NCBI GenBank assembly: GCA_002105175.1
Contig: MCGE01000030.1
Coordinates: forward strand, 431,967 to 495,966
Source of the DNA: Absidia repens
Lineage: Eukaryota; Mucoromycota; Mucoromycetes; Mucorales; Cunninghamellaceae
Length of the DNA: 64,000 nt
Direction of reading: 5' to 3'
Shown one piece after another: positions 46,270 to 57,040 of the stretch (positions are counted from its first letter, which is position 1; each line of letters opens with the position of its first letter). The notes below the pieces were generated by a model. The model was not told the origin of the DNA. It saw only the letters and a list, made by a program, of their open reading frames with translations, and searched no databases. The position numbers were made by a program, and so were the translations under genes.

Positions 46270-48760
46270 ACACCTCCCCCCAAGCTTGATGTTCGACCTC
46301 GAACATCCACATCGGTGTCGGGATCTGAATCTTGATAAGGGGCTTGCGGCGTTTGTTTATTTTGATTTCCAGTGGCGGCATTTTTTTCTTTCTTGCTTTT
46401 TTTTCTTCATTGTCTTCCACAGGTTCCACATCAACATCAAACGTCTTGTTAACATCAATTTCCAAGCGGTCATCAACACCAGTAGATTCAGTTTCACCAA
46501 TAGCAGCAGCAATGTCAACATCTTCATCAGGCGGCAGTTCTTCTTCAGCAGGGAATTCTTCAACACCAATTTCCGTGTCTTCATCAGGCGGCAGTTCTTC
46601 TTCAGCAGGGAATTCTTCAACACCAATTTCCGTATCTTCTTCTGGCGGCAACGCTTCTTCACCAACAGCAGGTTCTTCTTGCAATGGGTTGTTTTCAACT
46701 TGATTATTCACAGACAATTCCGGCAACACCGATGGTAGGTCCACAATTGAATGGTCGCGTAAAGCACCAGCAGGCCACTTTGCTCTTGAAGTACTAACAT
46801 CGAACCATGTTTTTGTTTCCAGTATCTTGTCCATAGCTTTCACTGCTTTCAGTCGATCAACATGCACCCAGTCTTGTTTTACTTCACCACCATAAGTCGA
46901 CAGCTTGTATACATCAGTTTGATCGTTCTTCTGTTCAATACGGTACGGACCTTGCCAATGATATTCCAACCCATATCGTTGTTCCAATCGTAGCAGCACA
47001 AGATCACCAACATCGAAGCCAACCGGTTTGATCACAGCATCCCACCTCTCCTTGACTTTTGCGGCATACGATTTGGCGCGGAATTCAGCAGCAGCGCGGG
47101 CTTGTCCAAGGTCTTCTAGTTCTTTGGCTGAACGTGCATTCACCGACAGCGGGTCATTGACTTCTTCTCTTGACAAATACGGACGCAAAGAATCACCAGG
47201 CAATATTGGGTCACGACCATACACCAGGAAGAAAGGCGAATATCCGGTAGCAGAATGTTTACGAATTCGCAAAGCCCACACAGCAGAGTCCAAGTATGTA
47301 TCCCATTCATGAATAGCGCCATGTAAGTACTTGCGTAGCATTGTCTTGATCATTCCATTAACCCTTTCCACTTTCCCATTTGTTCTAGGGTGAAAAGCTG
47401 ATGTGAATTTATGGTTAATATTGATTCTTTGTGTGTATTTGGCTACAACATCCGACATGAATTGACTTCCCCGATCCGACACAATTTCTTGTGGACAGCC
47501 AAAACGAAGCACGATTTCTTCATACAAAAAGTTTGCCACTGTAGTTGCCTTTGCATCTTGACAGGCTCTTGCTATAGGCCAATTTGTCGCAGAATCCACA
47601 GCCACCAGAATCCACCGATTGCGTTGACGGGTTACAGGTAATTCACCAACAAAATCTAGATGCCACCGTGCAAAAGGTTGTGCAGATACCATAGGATGTA
47701 ACATTGCTTTATGTTTAGACTTTTCTGGGCGACCAGCCAACTGACATTCTTGACAGACTTCCAACCACTTGCGTATATCCCTATCCATGTACGGCCACCA
47801 GCACCGGGATTCCATCAGATGCATCATAGTCTTGATACTGGCATGACCAGCTTGTTGATGATATTTGTTGACCAAATCGGCACGCTCCACAAACGGCACA
47901 AACGGCACCCAGTCATCAGCACCACGACGTTTCAGCACAATTTTGTCTTCAGTTACCTTCCAGTCGTCTTGTCCAACTTGCAATCGTTCTTGGATTTCGG
48001 TAGGTACATCTTGATTATCACACAGCAAATATAACGGCCAATCAGACTCATGCGCTATTGTTGGTAGGTTTTGATCCAAAGCATACACATATTCGGACAC
48101 CACTGGCACATCATCTTCCAAGGGATCATCAGCATTACATGGTATACGAGACAAGGCATCGGGCACAACTTGATCTTTACCAGGACGGTATTGAATGTCT
48201 GGGTCATACAATTCCAACTCATTCATCCAACGGGTCAACCTAGGCGTAGGGGTCTTCTGTGCACGGAAGTACTTCAAAGGTAAATGATCAGTATATACCA
48301 CATAGTCAGCACCTTCAATAAAACATCGCCATGTGCGCAAAGCATGCAGAATCGCTAACAGTTCCCTTTCTTGAGCAGGGTAGGCTTGTTCAGCTTTTGA
48401 AAACTTATGTGATTCGAATGCTACCACATATTCTTGACCACGATCATCAATTTGCATCAGTACAGCACCACAGGCAAAATCAGAAGCATCAGCATATATA
48501 GTATACGGTCGATTCAGGTCAGGCGCACGTAGAATTGGAGCATTGGTTAGACTATCCTTCAACTGTTGAAATGCTTTGTCACACTGTTCGGTCCACTGTA
48601 TTCGCCGTCGCTTGGGTCCTTGGCCTTGAGTCAAATCAGTCATTGGTGCGGCTATATTGGCAAAGTTGGCAATGAATCGGCGGTAATACGAAGCTAATCC
48701 CAAAAATTGACGCACTTCTTGGACATTACTTGGCGTTGGCCATTCCTTGATCTTCTTCAC
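46229..48760 (-). CDS. Ty3/Gypsy pol fragment: RT end, RNase H, integrase
   Basis: 843-residue frame. It begins [20 protein letters not shown] (RT thumb), then RNase H (YTIYADASDFACGAVLMQID, VVYTDHLPLKYF). The integrase zinc finger is HHCC: KYHQQAGHASIKTMMHLMES and VCQECQLAGR. The integrase core has WHLDFVGELPVT (first Asp), IVSDRGSQFMSD (second Asp) and the Glu in HPRTNGKVERVNGMIKTML. All DDE residues are visible. The C-terminus carries a 19-residue acidic repeat (unit 57 bp, about 46521-46640) and no chromodomain that I can recognise. The frame runs through the polypurine tract and stops inside the 3' LTR. A missing G near 48785 separates it from the upstream RT frame. Confidence 0.93.
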   Translation of the reverse strand: MKKIKEWPTPSNVQEVRQFLGLASYYRRFIANFANIAAPMTDLTQGQGPKRRRIQWTEQCDKAFQQLKDSLTNAPILRAPDLNRPYTIYADASDFACGAVLMQIDDRGQEYVVAFESHKFSKAEQAYPAQERELLAILHALRTWRCFIEGADYVVYTDHLPLKYFRAQKTPTPRLTRWMNELELYDPDIQYRPGKDQVVPDALSRIPCNADDPLEDDVPVVSEYVYALDQNLPTIAHESDWPLYLLCDNQDVPTEIQERLQVGQDDWKVTEDKIVLKRRGADDWVPFVPFVERADLVNKYHQQAGHASIKTMMHLMESRCWWPYMDRDIRKWLEVCQECQLAGRPEKSKHKAMLHPMVSAQPFARWHLDFVGELPVTRQRNRWILVAVDSATNWPIARACQDAKATTVANFLYEEIVLRFGCPQEIVSDRGSQFMSDVVAKYTQRININHKFTSAFHPRTNGKVERVNGMIKTMLRKYLHGAIHEWDTYLDSAVWALRIRKHSATGYSPFFLVYGRDPILPGDSLRPYLSREEVNDPLSVNARSAKELEDLGQARAAAEFRAKSYAAKVKERWDAVIKPVGFDVGDLVLLRLEQRYGLEYHWQGPYRIEQKNDQTDVYKLSTYGGEVKQDWVHVDRLKAVKAMDKILETKTWFDVSTSRAKWPAGALRDHSIVDLPSVLPELSVNNQVENNPLQEEPAVGEEALPPEEDTEIGVEEFPAEEELPPDEDTEIGVEEFPAEEELPPDEDVDIAAAIGETESTGVDDRLEIDVNKTFDVDVEPVEDNEEKKARKKKMPPLEIKINKRRKPLIKIQIPTPMWMFEVEHQAWGEVLSNLGPQILLVCL

Positions 48761-49521
48761 CTTGACATCCTCCGGCAGTATACATTAGCGGTCACCTTGT
48801 ATCCAACAAACGACAGTTCTTGCACACCAAATTGACACTTCTCCGGATTCAAGTAGAGTTGATGGTCACGAAGTTTATCCAGCACCATGCGTACATGCTT
48901 CTTATGCAGATCTAAGGTAGGGGAAAAGATTAATATATCATCAAGGTAGACAAGCGCAAACTTATCTTCAAATTCTTCCAATACACGATTCATTAGAGCT
49001 TGAAAGGTTGGCGGGGCATTGGTCAATCCAAATGGCAGCACCTTGAATTGAAACTGTCCGTAGCGGGTGTTGAATGCGGTCTTTTCCTTGTCTTGATCCC
49101 TTAGGCGTACTTGATGATATCCAGACTTCAGATCCAATGTTGAAAAATATTTGGCGTTTCCAAGTTGCTCCAAACATTCGTCGATCCTTGGCAATGGTAC
49201 TTGTTTTTGATGGTCACCTTATTGATTGCACGATAGTCGACACACAACCTCATGCTTCCGTCTTTTTTTGCGAACGAACAACACGGGTGCACCCCACGGT
49301 GAATGGCTTGGTTCAATCAATCCTTTGGCTTTCAACTTGCTTAACTGATCTTGTAGTTCCATCAATTCCTTGGGACTGGTCTTGTATGGTGAACGGCTTA
49401 CCGGCTTGGCATCGCCCGTATCAATGACATGTTCAATATCGCGCACAGGTGGTAGATCAGGTAATTCATCTTTGAAGAGGTCAGCATAATCCTTCATTAT
49501 CTTGTTTTGAAAGGCATTCAC
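48757..49521 (-). CDS. Ty3/Gypsy reverse transcriptase fragments (frameshifted)
   Basis: Two or three overlapping minus-strand frames together encode the RT palm: [40 protein letters not shown], then after a shift in a T run (about 49262) [18 protein letters not shown], then after another shift (about 49200) [50 protein letters not shown] and [14 protein letters not shown]. The catalytic YLDD motif is intact. At least two single-base frameshifts break the frame, so as sequenced it cannot make full Pol. Confidence 0.9.
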
Positions 49522-49547
49522 AACATTAGGACCATTCGTATCAGTTA

Positions 49548-50405
49548 CTAACAGCCAACCATATCTTCATTTCGTTTAGCGGCACGTTCTGCTTGTTTAG
49601 GTGTACACACGAAATTCAATTCAACATCTTGATAAGCGGTTTGCGGTTCCAACACGATGTCACCATTCGATTGTTTGATAGTCCACGTATGATCAGTCCA
49701 ATTTGCCACAGGATTAGCACCCTCCAACCAATCTAGCCCTAATATCAAATCAAATCGACTTGGAAAAATTAATGCCCTGACAATATACTTCATCTTCACA
49801 CCAGTACTTCCCCGGAATGTTATCGGAATGTCCACCATCGAATCTACCCACGTTACACCCGCGGTAGCAGTCTTCACTGGCAATGCTTCTTGCAGTTTGG
49901 TTTTCTTCAGACCTTTGGCCCAACGTCTTGATACATAATTAGCGGAAGCACCAGAATCAATCAACACCTTTATCGGCTCATCCTTGATGAACGCTTCATA
50001 CGTAGGCAGTCCAGTCGAATCCACAGTTGTGTTCAGCTCATGCAGATGGTCGCTTTCCTTCTTCCAACGGTCACTTCTTGCTTCCAACACAGTCGTTTTC
50101 ACCTTGTCCACCTTGTCCACCTTGTCCACCTTGTTGTTTTGGGGATTTGTAGTTACGCACAAAGAAGCTCCCCTCACTATCTTTGCGCTCGGCCTTTTAA
50201 AGCTTTCGCTTGTTCTACCAAATCGCAATCCTTGGCAAATGTCCAGCTTCTTCACAGATCCAACATTTCTTCTTGTTGATGGCCTTCTTCTTTTGATTTT
50301 GGAAATTCTTCTTCCACGGTGATTTCTCTTGAATGGCGTATCAGCATAGTCCAACTCCATGGGCGTAGCATTGTCCTTCCTTGTCCACTTTGGTCTTGAC
50401 TCCAC
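49548..50405 (-). CDS. Ty3/Gypsy aspartic protease region
   Basis: The frame contains the retroviral-type aspartic protease motif VLIDSGASANYVSRRW (catalytic Asp in DSG) and the second conserved element DLILGLDWLE. Upstream in this frame is linker sequence with a KVDKVDKVDKVKT tandem (GTC/GTG/GAC-type 9-nt repeats near 50105-50135). The stop at 49548 precedes the RT frame. Confidence 0.88.
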   Translation of the reverse strand: MESRPKWTRKDNATPMELDYADTPFKRNHRGRRISKIKRRRPSTRRNVGSVKKLDICQGLRFGRTSESFKRPSAKIVRGASLCVTTNPQNNKVDKVDKVDKVKTTVLEARSDRWKKESDHLHELNTTVDSTGLPTYEAFIKDEPIKVLIDSGASANYVSRRWAKGLKKTKLQEALPVKTATAGVTWVDSMVDIPITFRGSTGVKMKYIVRALIFPSRFDLILGLDWLEGANPVANWTDHTWTIKQSNGDIVLEPQTAYQDVELNFVCTPKQAERAAKRNEDMVGC

Positions 50406-51001
50406 AGGGTTATGCGCTTCATCATAGGCCAGGGCTTGGCTTGGGCAGTATCAACATTCTTCGGCGCGTATGTTCGTACGTGAGCTTGAACATCTGGCTT
50501 CAGTCCACGAATGTATTTGTCCAAACCTTCAGCCTCGGACACATCACCAATCACCAATCGCAATTCTTCAAACTTTTCGCTGTAAGTGACCACAGATCCA
50601 TCTTGACGTAACGCAGCAAACTGATTTCTTGCACTTAGGTATGATCCAGCAGGTTTGAAAGCCACCTTGATTGCTTCACTCAATTCCTTCCAATCCTTGG
50701 GTTTATCGGATTCCTTATTGGCTTGCAATCTCGCCACCACGTCTTCGCCTTGGTTCCAAACAGTGTCACAGCAAACTCCATTTGATCTTGATCCCCCAAC
50801 TGCGTGATCTTGAAGTAATGGTCCATGTCAGCAATCCAATTGTCCACTTCAACAGCATCACGATCCCCGACAGATGACTAGGCACGGGTACCTTGACTTT
50901 GGTGCTTGTAAACCAACGTAGTTCTGTTGTCCTTGGTTCCTGGCCATCAGTGTCATTGCTTCTGCCATTCTTGCAAGTGCATCTTCAAGGTTAGTTGTCA
51001 T
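50225..51001 (-). CDS. Ty3/Gypsy gag (frameshifted), with CCHC zinc knuckle
   Basis: The start is ATG at 51001 (MTTNLEDALARMAEAMTLMA). Gag core: VDNWIADMDHYFKITQLGDQ, WKELSEAIKVAFKPAGSYLS, YSEKFEELRLVIGDVSEAEG, DKYIRGLKPDVQAHV. A zinc knuckle C-x2-C-x4-H (CWICEEAGHLP) lies at about 50230-50270, and its last Cys is shifted out of frame by one base. At least three 1-nt shifts (near 50885, 50745 and 50430) interrupt the frame. Confidence 0.88.
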
Positions 51002-51030
51002 GATCGTTATACGGCTATTAAGCTACCAGT

Positions 51031-51248
51031 TGTTAAATCAGGGGATGTATATATAGTTGGGTCACTGGGACAGTAGTTTTTAGAATAAGTTTTTAGATAG
51101 TTAAAGATTGTCCTTTTTTATTAATTGAATAAAATACACTATTTATATCAAATCACTATTTGTTGTGTTGTTGTGCTTCACCAAGCGCTTACCAAGGGCT
51201 GGTAGGACTACAGGCACACCAACAGAATTTGAGGGCCAAGATTTGACA
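51031..51248 (-). repeat. Ty3/Gypsy 5' LTR (right copy)
   Basis: Same sequence as the left LTR except for one base fewer in the TTG repeat near 51165. Followed by the GAAA duplication (51249-51252). Confidence 0.95.
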
Positions 51249-51252
51249 GAAA

Positions 51253-52764
51253 TTGAAATTAAAGAGTATTATATATTCCTTATTGTCAATATTCAATCGC
51301 CGCTGGCCTTTTATTGGCTAGTTTAATTTCGCTTCTCTATTTCTTTGTTGATCATTTTTTCCTTCCTGCTCTCTTTTATTTTATTTTATTCTTCCTTTTA
51401 TTGTTTTCTCTCCCCTCCTTTTTGATCGTTCCTTTCTTTATTTTGTCTCCCTCTTATTTATCTGTGCCTTAGTCTCGTTACTTCATGTCATTAATTCCAC
51501 AATAGTTACGTACACTTTTGCCAACAATAACGACCTTCACAATCTCTTCGTTTACAATCAACCCCCCTATTTTATTGCAGTGTTAGTCAGATCGCCCTTT
51601 AGCTACCTCATTGTCACATGTTGTAGTAGTTAGTCAGATCGCTATTAGTTTGGTCTCTTTTGAATAGTGTAGCTGGATCTATGTTTGTGTGTGTTTATGT
51701 GTGGAAGTGCGATTAGGACAAATAGTTTGAACAATTCCTTCTAATAAAAATAATAGCTTTTTACTTCTCCCTACTTATTTTCCCATTCTTATTACTTTAT
51801 CAGGTGTGTATTTTGATATTGCGAGTGATTCAACTTCAGATAATCAGACAATTGACTATCTTCCAATTATTGCAATCTAGCCTCTCATGAATGTCACAGT
51901 AGTAAGTTTTAGGCATTGCACGTACTCTTTCGAAAAAGCCGGATTTGAATTTTCCAGGTGGTCCCGCCCAGATACGTTATAGCCTTGCAAGTACTGTACA
52001 GTACTGTCAAAAAGTAACAAAATGCAAGATACTACTGCTCTATCCTTTTTTTTTTTTTTTTTTTTTTGCACATTATCATCGAGTTATTAATCTTATTATG
52101 GGACAAAGACCTGATCCCTCCACCACATTCATTCGAGATTTACCAGCACATCAAAGGTACTATCATTATTATTGATACTATTCTTTTTCTAGTACCACTG
52201 CTTATCCCTTTTAGAATTTATTTTCATTACCCTCTTTTTCCATATCACTGCTTATTATTTTATTGTCACATCATTATATTTTTTTTCCATATTACATCAC
52301 ACCGCATTTTTTATATTCATGTCATTCTGTACCCTTCTTTTTATTTTATTATCATTCCATTATATTTTTTCTTCTGTTTTGCTAATAAACAATAAAAAAG
52401 ATCTTTGTAACAATTTGTATGTACGTGTGCTGTATAGTGATGTCAATTATGTATGCATATGTTGGTATTCTTTATTCATACTGTGTGCAGTAGACCATAG
52501 CTTATAGATAAATGACATGTAATGCCATGGATAATCGCAAATAGACGGTTTAGATTTTTGTGATTTTCTTATAACATTCTGTATTGGTATGACTTTTCTT
52601 CACACTACTATAATGGTTGCTCTCTTTTTTTTGATTATCTGGTACGAAAACAGGAAGTCTATGTACAGTACAGTAAGAGCGTACAAAATATGTGTCTCAC
52701 TGAAAGTTTTAACGATACTTATTTACTGAACAATAAAACGTTTAACCACGTAATATGATAGTAT
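51253..52764. other. intergenic spacer with repeat Q copy 3
   Basis: T-rich spacer. A TTAGTCAGATCGC block occurs twice (51584 and 51630). Repeat Q copy 3 is at 51895-52010. No gene was seen. Confidence 0.5.
51895..52010 (-). repeat. promoter-proximal repeat Q, copy 3 (orphan)
   Basis: On the minus strand: ACTTGCAAGGCTATAACGTA, TCTGGGCGGGACCACCTGG, AATTCAAATCCGGC, TTTTTCGAAAGAGTACGTGC. It begins next to the perfect 16-bp palindrome AGTACTGTACAGTACT (51990-52005). No gene starts downstream of it on that strand before the Ty3 element. Confidence 0.8.
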
Positions 52765-53140
52765 ATAAGTCAGGCATGTTAAGTGGGTCGGTTAGATTGG
52801 GAGATCGTTTTCAAATCCCGTCATGTACATTTTTATTTGTTCCTCAATTTTCATTTTTTTTTTTTTTTTTCGCACTCTTTCTTTTCATTTGTTTTTTACT
52901 TCATTTTTTTCTTCACCATTCAACTTCTTTGAGGTCATGGTGATCTTAGATTAGTACCAGGACTAGTTTAGAAGGTGTTTCAGCTCAAGGATTACAACAT
53001 GCATGGGGAAACCCTTTCATTTTGATATTCAAGATTCGGGAACACCGTTAGGTGGCTTTTTGGAGCCTTATTAGCTTTGTTTAATGTTAGTTTGTTCACA
53101 GTTTGTATCAACATCTCAATAAAACATGTCTTTTTTTTTT
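52765..53140 (+). repeat. SINE-like repeat, copy I (full length, best tRNA-like head)
   Basis: The head has GTTAAGTGGGTCGGTTAGAT (A-box-like, about 52779-52798) and GTTTTCAAATCCCG (B-box-like, 52807-52820). Then come CATGTACATTTTTATTTG, a T18 run, TTCACCATTCAACTTCTTTG, TACCAGGACTAGTTTAGAAG, core GGGGAAACCCTTTCATTTTG (about 53004-53024), TTAGTTTGTTCACAGTTTGT, CAATAAAACATGTC and a T10 run that could terminate Pol III. Confidence 0.75.
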
Positions 53141-54763
53141 TACATGCTTCAATGAATTCTTCATCTTCTCAGTCCTCCATCATCAACGCTACTCCTCGAT
53201 CATGTCAAGCTTTATCTTTCTCCCGCTTCTCCTTCGAACTTCCGTACCCTTGAAAGTTTATGGAATATTCTCTACTCTTCTCTCATGTCTGTCAAGCTCG
53301 CTGACACATGGTATTTGATCAGAAAGTTTTATACTTTCCGCCTTCCAAACTGCTTCCTAAAGCGCTTCGCTCGCCTCCTCCATCAGCGACTCTGGTTCTT
53401 CGCCCTTTGTCCCTATTATGCCTCTTATTGATTATTATAATCTTTATCATACTGGTTGATTAATAGTGTCTTTCATTTCTCTTATTTATTTTGCTTTTGC
53501 TGCCTTACCGCTCCCTTCACTTGCAAAAAAGTGAAAATTCGAAGCTCCAGCTTGCCTACAAAAAATTCCTCTTTTTTTTTTTCTTCTTCTTCAATGAATG
53601 ATGGTGGTGATCTCTGGATTAGTATAGAAGTTAAATAAGGGGCATCTTGGAAAAATGCAATACGAACACCGTGGAAACTCCTTCATTTGGATCCGTGATT
53701 TTGGACCACCATATTACCTTTCCTTTTAGAATGCCGTCAATAGCTTAGTTTAAGTGTTAGTTGTCATAGTTTATGCTCTATCAACATCTCAATTAAATAT
53801 ATCCAATTTTTCATTACGTGTATCTCTTATGTGTTTGTTTAGTTGTATATGACTATGTAGAAAAATGAGGGTGTGCGTGTGTAGCCAAAAAAAAAAAAAA
53901 AAAGATATTAGGCGACTTTTGTCCAACCATTGTTCTCAATGCCTTGTTCAATGGGTATATGCAAATTGGCCCAGTGAAGAATTACAATGTTTGACTCGCT
54001 GATTTGAAAGAGCTATTTAATATACGTGCTCTAATATAGAGACCAATAAAATATTTACGCCAATTATAGTGTATTTTTTAAATGGAGGGTTGATAATTTC
54101 ATATTTATCTTTGGTGTATGAAAAGGGACTGGAATCTGACTTTGGCGAATACGGTGAATATTTCCAGGATTGGAATAACTGTGAGTTTTTAAATAATTAT
54201 ACATACACGCTATTGCCTTTCGCGACGCCACAAAAAAAAAGGGGGGAGGGCCTAGTTACGATGTACAATTGTGTCTACTACTTAATCAAATCACAGACAA
54301 TCATTATTCTACACACTGCAGTGGGGAAATGTGGTGACTGGATTTTCTATTACATAATATTAATGATCGATTGAGTTGCCGTTGAAGTGAAGATCAACTT
54401 ACTGCTAGACTAAGTAATACAACATTGTAATCTTATACGTTGGTCGTCTTCCTTGAAACGCAGGTTAACGGAGTATGAACGCATGTGTCAATGAGCTTTT
54501 CCCCACAGTGAAGGAAATGATCCATTGAACCCCGATGGCAAAAGGTTGTACCAGTGAGGTCATGATTTTTCATGCAAAAAAAGGACACATTTTTTTCAAA
54601 AATAGAGCAGCTCAGTCGTTTAGTATTCGGTGAAGAAGTTCATATAAGCTAGCATCTGATTCGTCAAACAAGATAGAAAATAAAGGTTTAATAGAACATC
54701 TCTCATTTCGTTATAATTGAAGCGGCGCACGAGAGCCAAACAGTGAAGTGGAAAGCATTTGGT

Positions 54764-54799
<36 letters not shown>

Positions 54800-55257
54800 G
54801 ATCTGCCGTAAAAAATGTAAAGAGAATGGTAGTGAAGAGCGATGTATGGATAAAGTCGGTTGATTTGTGAGATTTTATGACAAAACAAAAAAAGAAGTAC
54901 GATATATTTTTATATGAAAAAAAAGGGGCCATGAAATGAGGTCAAGATGACTCTAAGGGTATGATTTATGTGATGTGATAAAGAGATGACAAATGAGCAT
55001 TGTATTGGGTGTTGAAATTTTGCGGAGAAGCCGGGAGAATCCTAATATTTTTCACATGGAACTTTAGTGCCTATTTGTTCCAGTTCTGGTCCTTGGTAGC
55101 GGCGTTTAAACCATATCACATGAATCGAAGTTTTTTTTTTTATCTATTTAAGCACAGCCATCAATTATTTTATCTCTTCTGTTTCTTTTCTTCTCTGTCT
55201 TTTATATATTCATTCTATATATTCTTTTTATAAATACATACAGCAACACTTACAAAC
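53141..55257. other. intergenic before isocitrate lyase gene, with SINE-like copy J
   Basis: Contains copy J (53525-53815), A runs at about 53886 and 54767-54795, and a T-rich leader. Open frames at 53103-53318 and 54069-54374 show no protein signature. Confidence 0.45.
53525..53815 (+). repeat. SINE-like repeat, copy J (diverged)
   Basis: Core GTGGAAACTCCTTCATTTGG (about 53670-53690) followed by ATCCGTGATTTTGGACCACC, TTAGTTTAAGTGTTAGTTGT, CAACATCTCAATTAAATATA. The core and poly(A) signal are degraded. Confidence 0.6.
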
Positions 55258-57040
55258 ATGGCTGATCAAGAATTAATCGCTTTCCAACAAGAAGTGAACA
55301 AGTCAAGCAATGGTGGGCCTCTCCTCGTTTCCGTAAATGTCAAGCGCGTCTACACCGCTGAACAAGTTGTTTCCAAACGTGGTGAACTTCCCATTCAATA
55401 CCGATCCGATTGTCATGGGTAAGAAACTCTGGCAACTTATTGGAAAAGAACAAGAAGACTGGTGAAACTAGTCATACCTTTGGCGCCCTGGATCCTGTTC
55501 AAGTAAGTACCGCTACTTATTACTTTCTGACACATTGCTCATTTTTTTTTCTTTGACAGGTCACTCAAATGGCCAATGCTGGTATTGAAACTGTTTATGT
55601 TCTGGTGGCAATCATCTTCTACTGCTCCACCTCCAACGAACCTGACCTGATCTTGGCCGATTACCCTATGGATACTGTCCCCAACAAGGTCGAACATCTC
55701 TCAACGCTCAACTCTTCCATGATCGTAAGCAGCGTCAAGCTCGTTTGTCCATGACCCCTGAAGAACGTGCCAAGACCCCAAGGTTGACTACCTCCGCCCA
55801 TGTTGCTGATGCTGACACTGGCGTAAGTAGGGGAAAAAAAGTAAAAGTGTCCATGTCAAGGGAGATTTATTCATTTCTATTTTGTATACTATAGCATGGT
55901 GGTATTACTGCTGTGATGAAGTTGGCCAAGATGTTGTTGAACGTGTGCTGCTGGTATTCACGTTGAAGATCAATCTCCCGGTACCAAAAAGTGTGGACAT
56001 ATGCCGGTAAGGTTGGTCCCTATGCTGAACACATCAATCGTTTGGTCGCTATCCGTTTACAATATGATATCATGGCGTTGAAAACATTGTGGTTGCCCGT
56101 TCTGATGCCGAAGCTGCCACCTTGATCACAGCAACATTGACAACCGTGATCACGAATTCTTGGTCGTGCCACTGTACAACTCCCTCCCTTAGCCGCTTTG
56201 ATGTCCGAAGCTGAACAACAAGGCAAGTCTGGTGATGCTCTCCAAGCTATTGAAGACGAATGGGTTGCCAAGGCCGGTTTGAAGCGTTACGGTACCGCTG
56301 TCGCTGATGAACTCAAGAAAGCTGGTAAGACACAAGCTGCTGCCGACTTTTTGGAAAAGATCCACTTCAAGTCCAACGCCGAAGCTCGCGCTATTGCCAA
56401 GTCTTATGGTGTAGATATTTTCTGGGATTGTGACTCTCCTCGTGTCCGTGAAGGTTTCTATCGCTATGAAGTGGTACTGAAGCTGCTACTGCTCGTGCTA
56501 TTGCTTTTGCTCCTTTTGCCGATATGTTATGGATGGAAACCAAGAAGCCTATCCTTTCTCAAGCCGAACAATTCGCCAAGGTGTTCTCGCTGCTTATCCC
56601 GAAGCCAATTATGCTACAACTTGTCTCCTTCCTTCAACTGGTAAGAAAAGATGAGACCAAATGCTTTTTTTTCCATGTGCTTATTTTTTTTTTCGTTTCT
56701 TTAGGGATGCTGCTGGTATGACTGACAATGACATGGAAGCCTATGTCTGGCAATTAGGTAAACTTGATTTGTTTGGCAATTCATTACTTTGGGTGGTCTC
56801 CATGCCAATGCTCTTGCCACAGCCACCTTTGCTCGCAGCTTCAAGGCTCGTGGTATGTATGGTTACGTCAGCAATGTCCAACGTCAGGAACGAGAATTGG
56901 AAGTGGATGTTCTTCAACACCAAAAGTGGTCTGGAGCTAACTATGTCGATGAATTAATCAAGGTTGTTACCGGTGGCGTTGCTGCTACTGCTGCTATGGG
57001 CAAAGGTGTTACTGAAGATCAATTCAGCAAGAAGGCTTAG
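55258..57040 (+). pseudogene. isocitrate lyase gene, frame broken by many 1-nt indels
   Basis: Isocitrate lyase splits isocitrate to glyoxylate and succinate in the glyoxylate cycle. Four exons with good splice sites: 55258-55502, 55560-55822, 55895-56640 and 56705-57040. Recognisable pieces in different frames include VKRVYTAEQVVSKRGELPIQ, SHTFGALDPVQ, NEPDL near [14 protein letters not shown], the catalytic KKCGH (about 55988), [67 protein letters not shown] and [20 protein letters not shown]. At least ten single-base indels occur, most as a shortened doublet or triplet (GG to G, TTT to TT, AA to A). Introns, catalytic residues and the stop are otherwise intact. It is either a young pseudogene of a multi-copy gene or an intact gene with assembly indels. 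Confidence 0.85.

Larger units (their letters stand above)
46051..51248 (-). mobile_element. Ty3/Gypsy LTR retrotransposon, complete, next to tRNA-Gly
   Basis: 5.2 kb element in minus orientation, bounded by LTRs of 219 and 218 bp that differ by one indel in a TTG run, which points to a recent insertion. The primer-binding site TGGTAGCTTAATAGCC (51013-51028) lies 2 nt inside the 5' LTR and would pair with a tRNA 3' end such as initiator Met. The polypurine tract GGGGGGAGGTGT (46270-46281) abuts the 3' LTR. The domain order gag, zinc knuckle, protease, RT, RNase H, integrase is that of Ty3/Gypsy. The reading frame is broken by several 1-nt indels. The 3' LTR is 11 bp upstream of the tRNA-Gly 5' end. 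Confidence 0.95.

Noticed and set aside
54069..54374. 101-codon plus-strand frame before the isocitrate lyase gene
   Set aside because: No recognisable domain and it runs through a homopolymer; likely chance.
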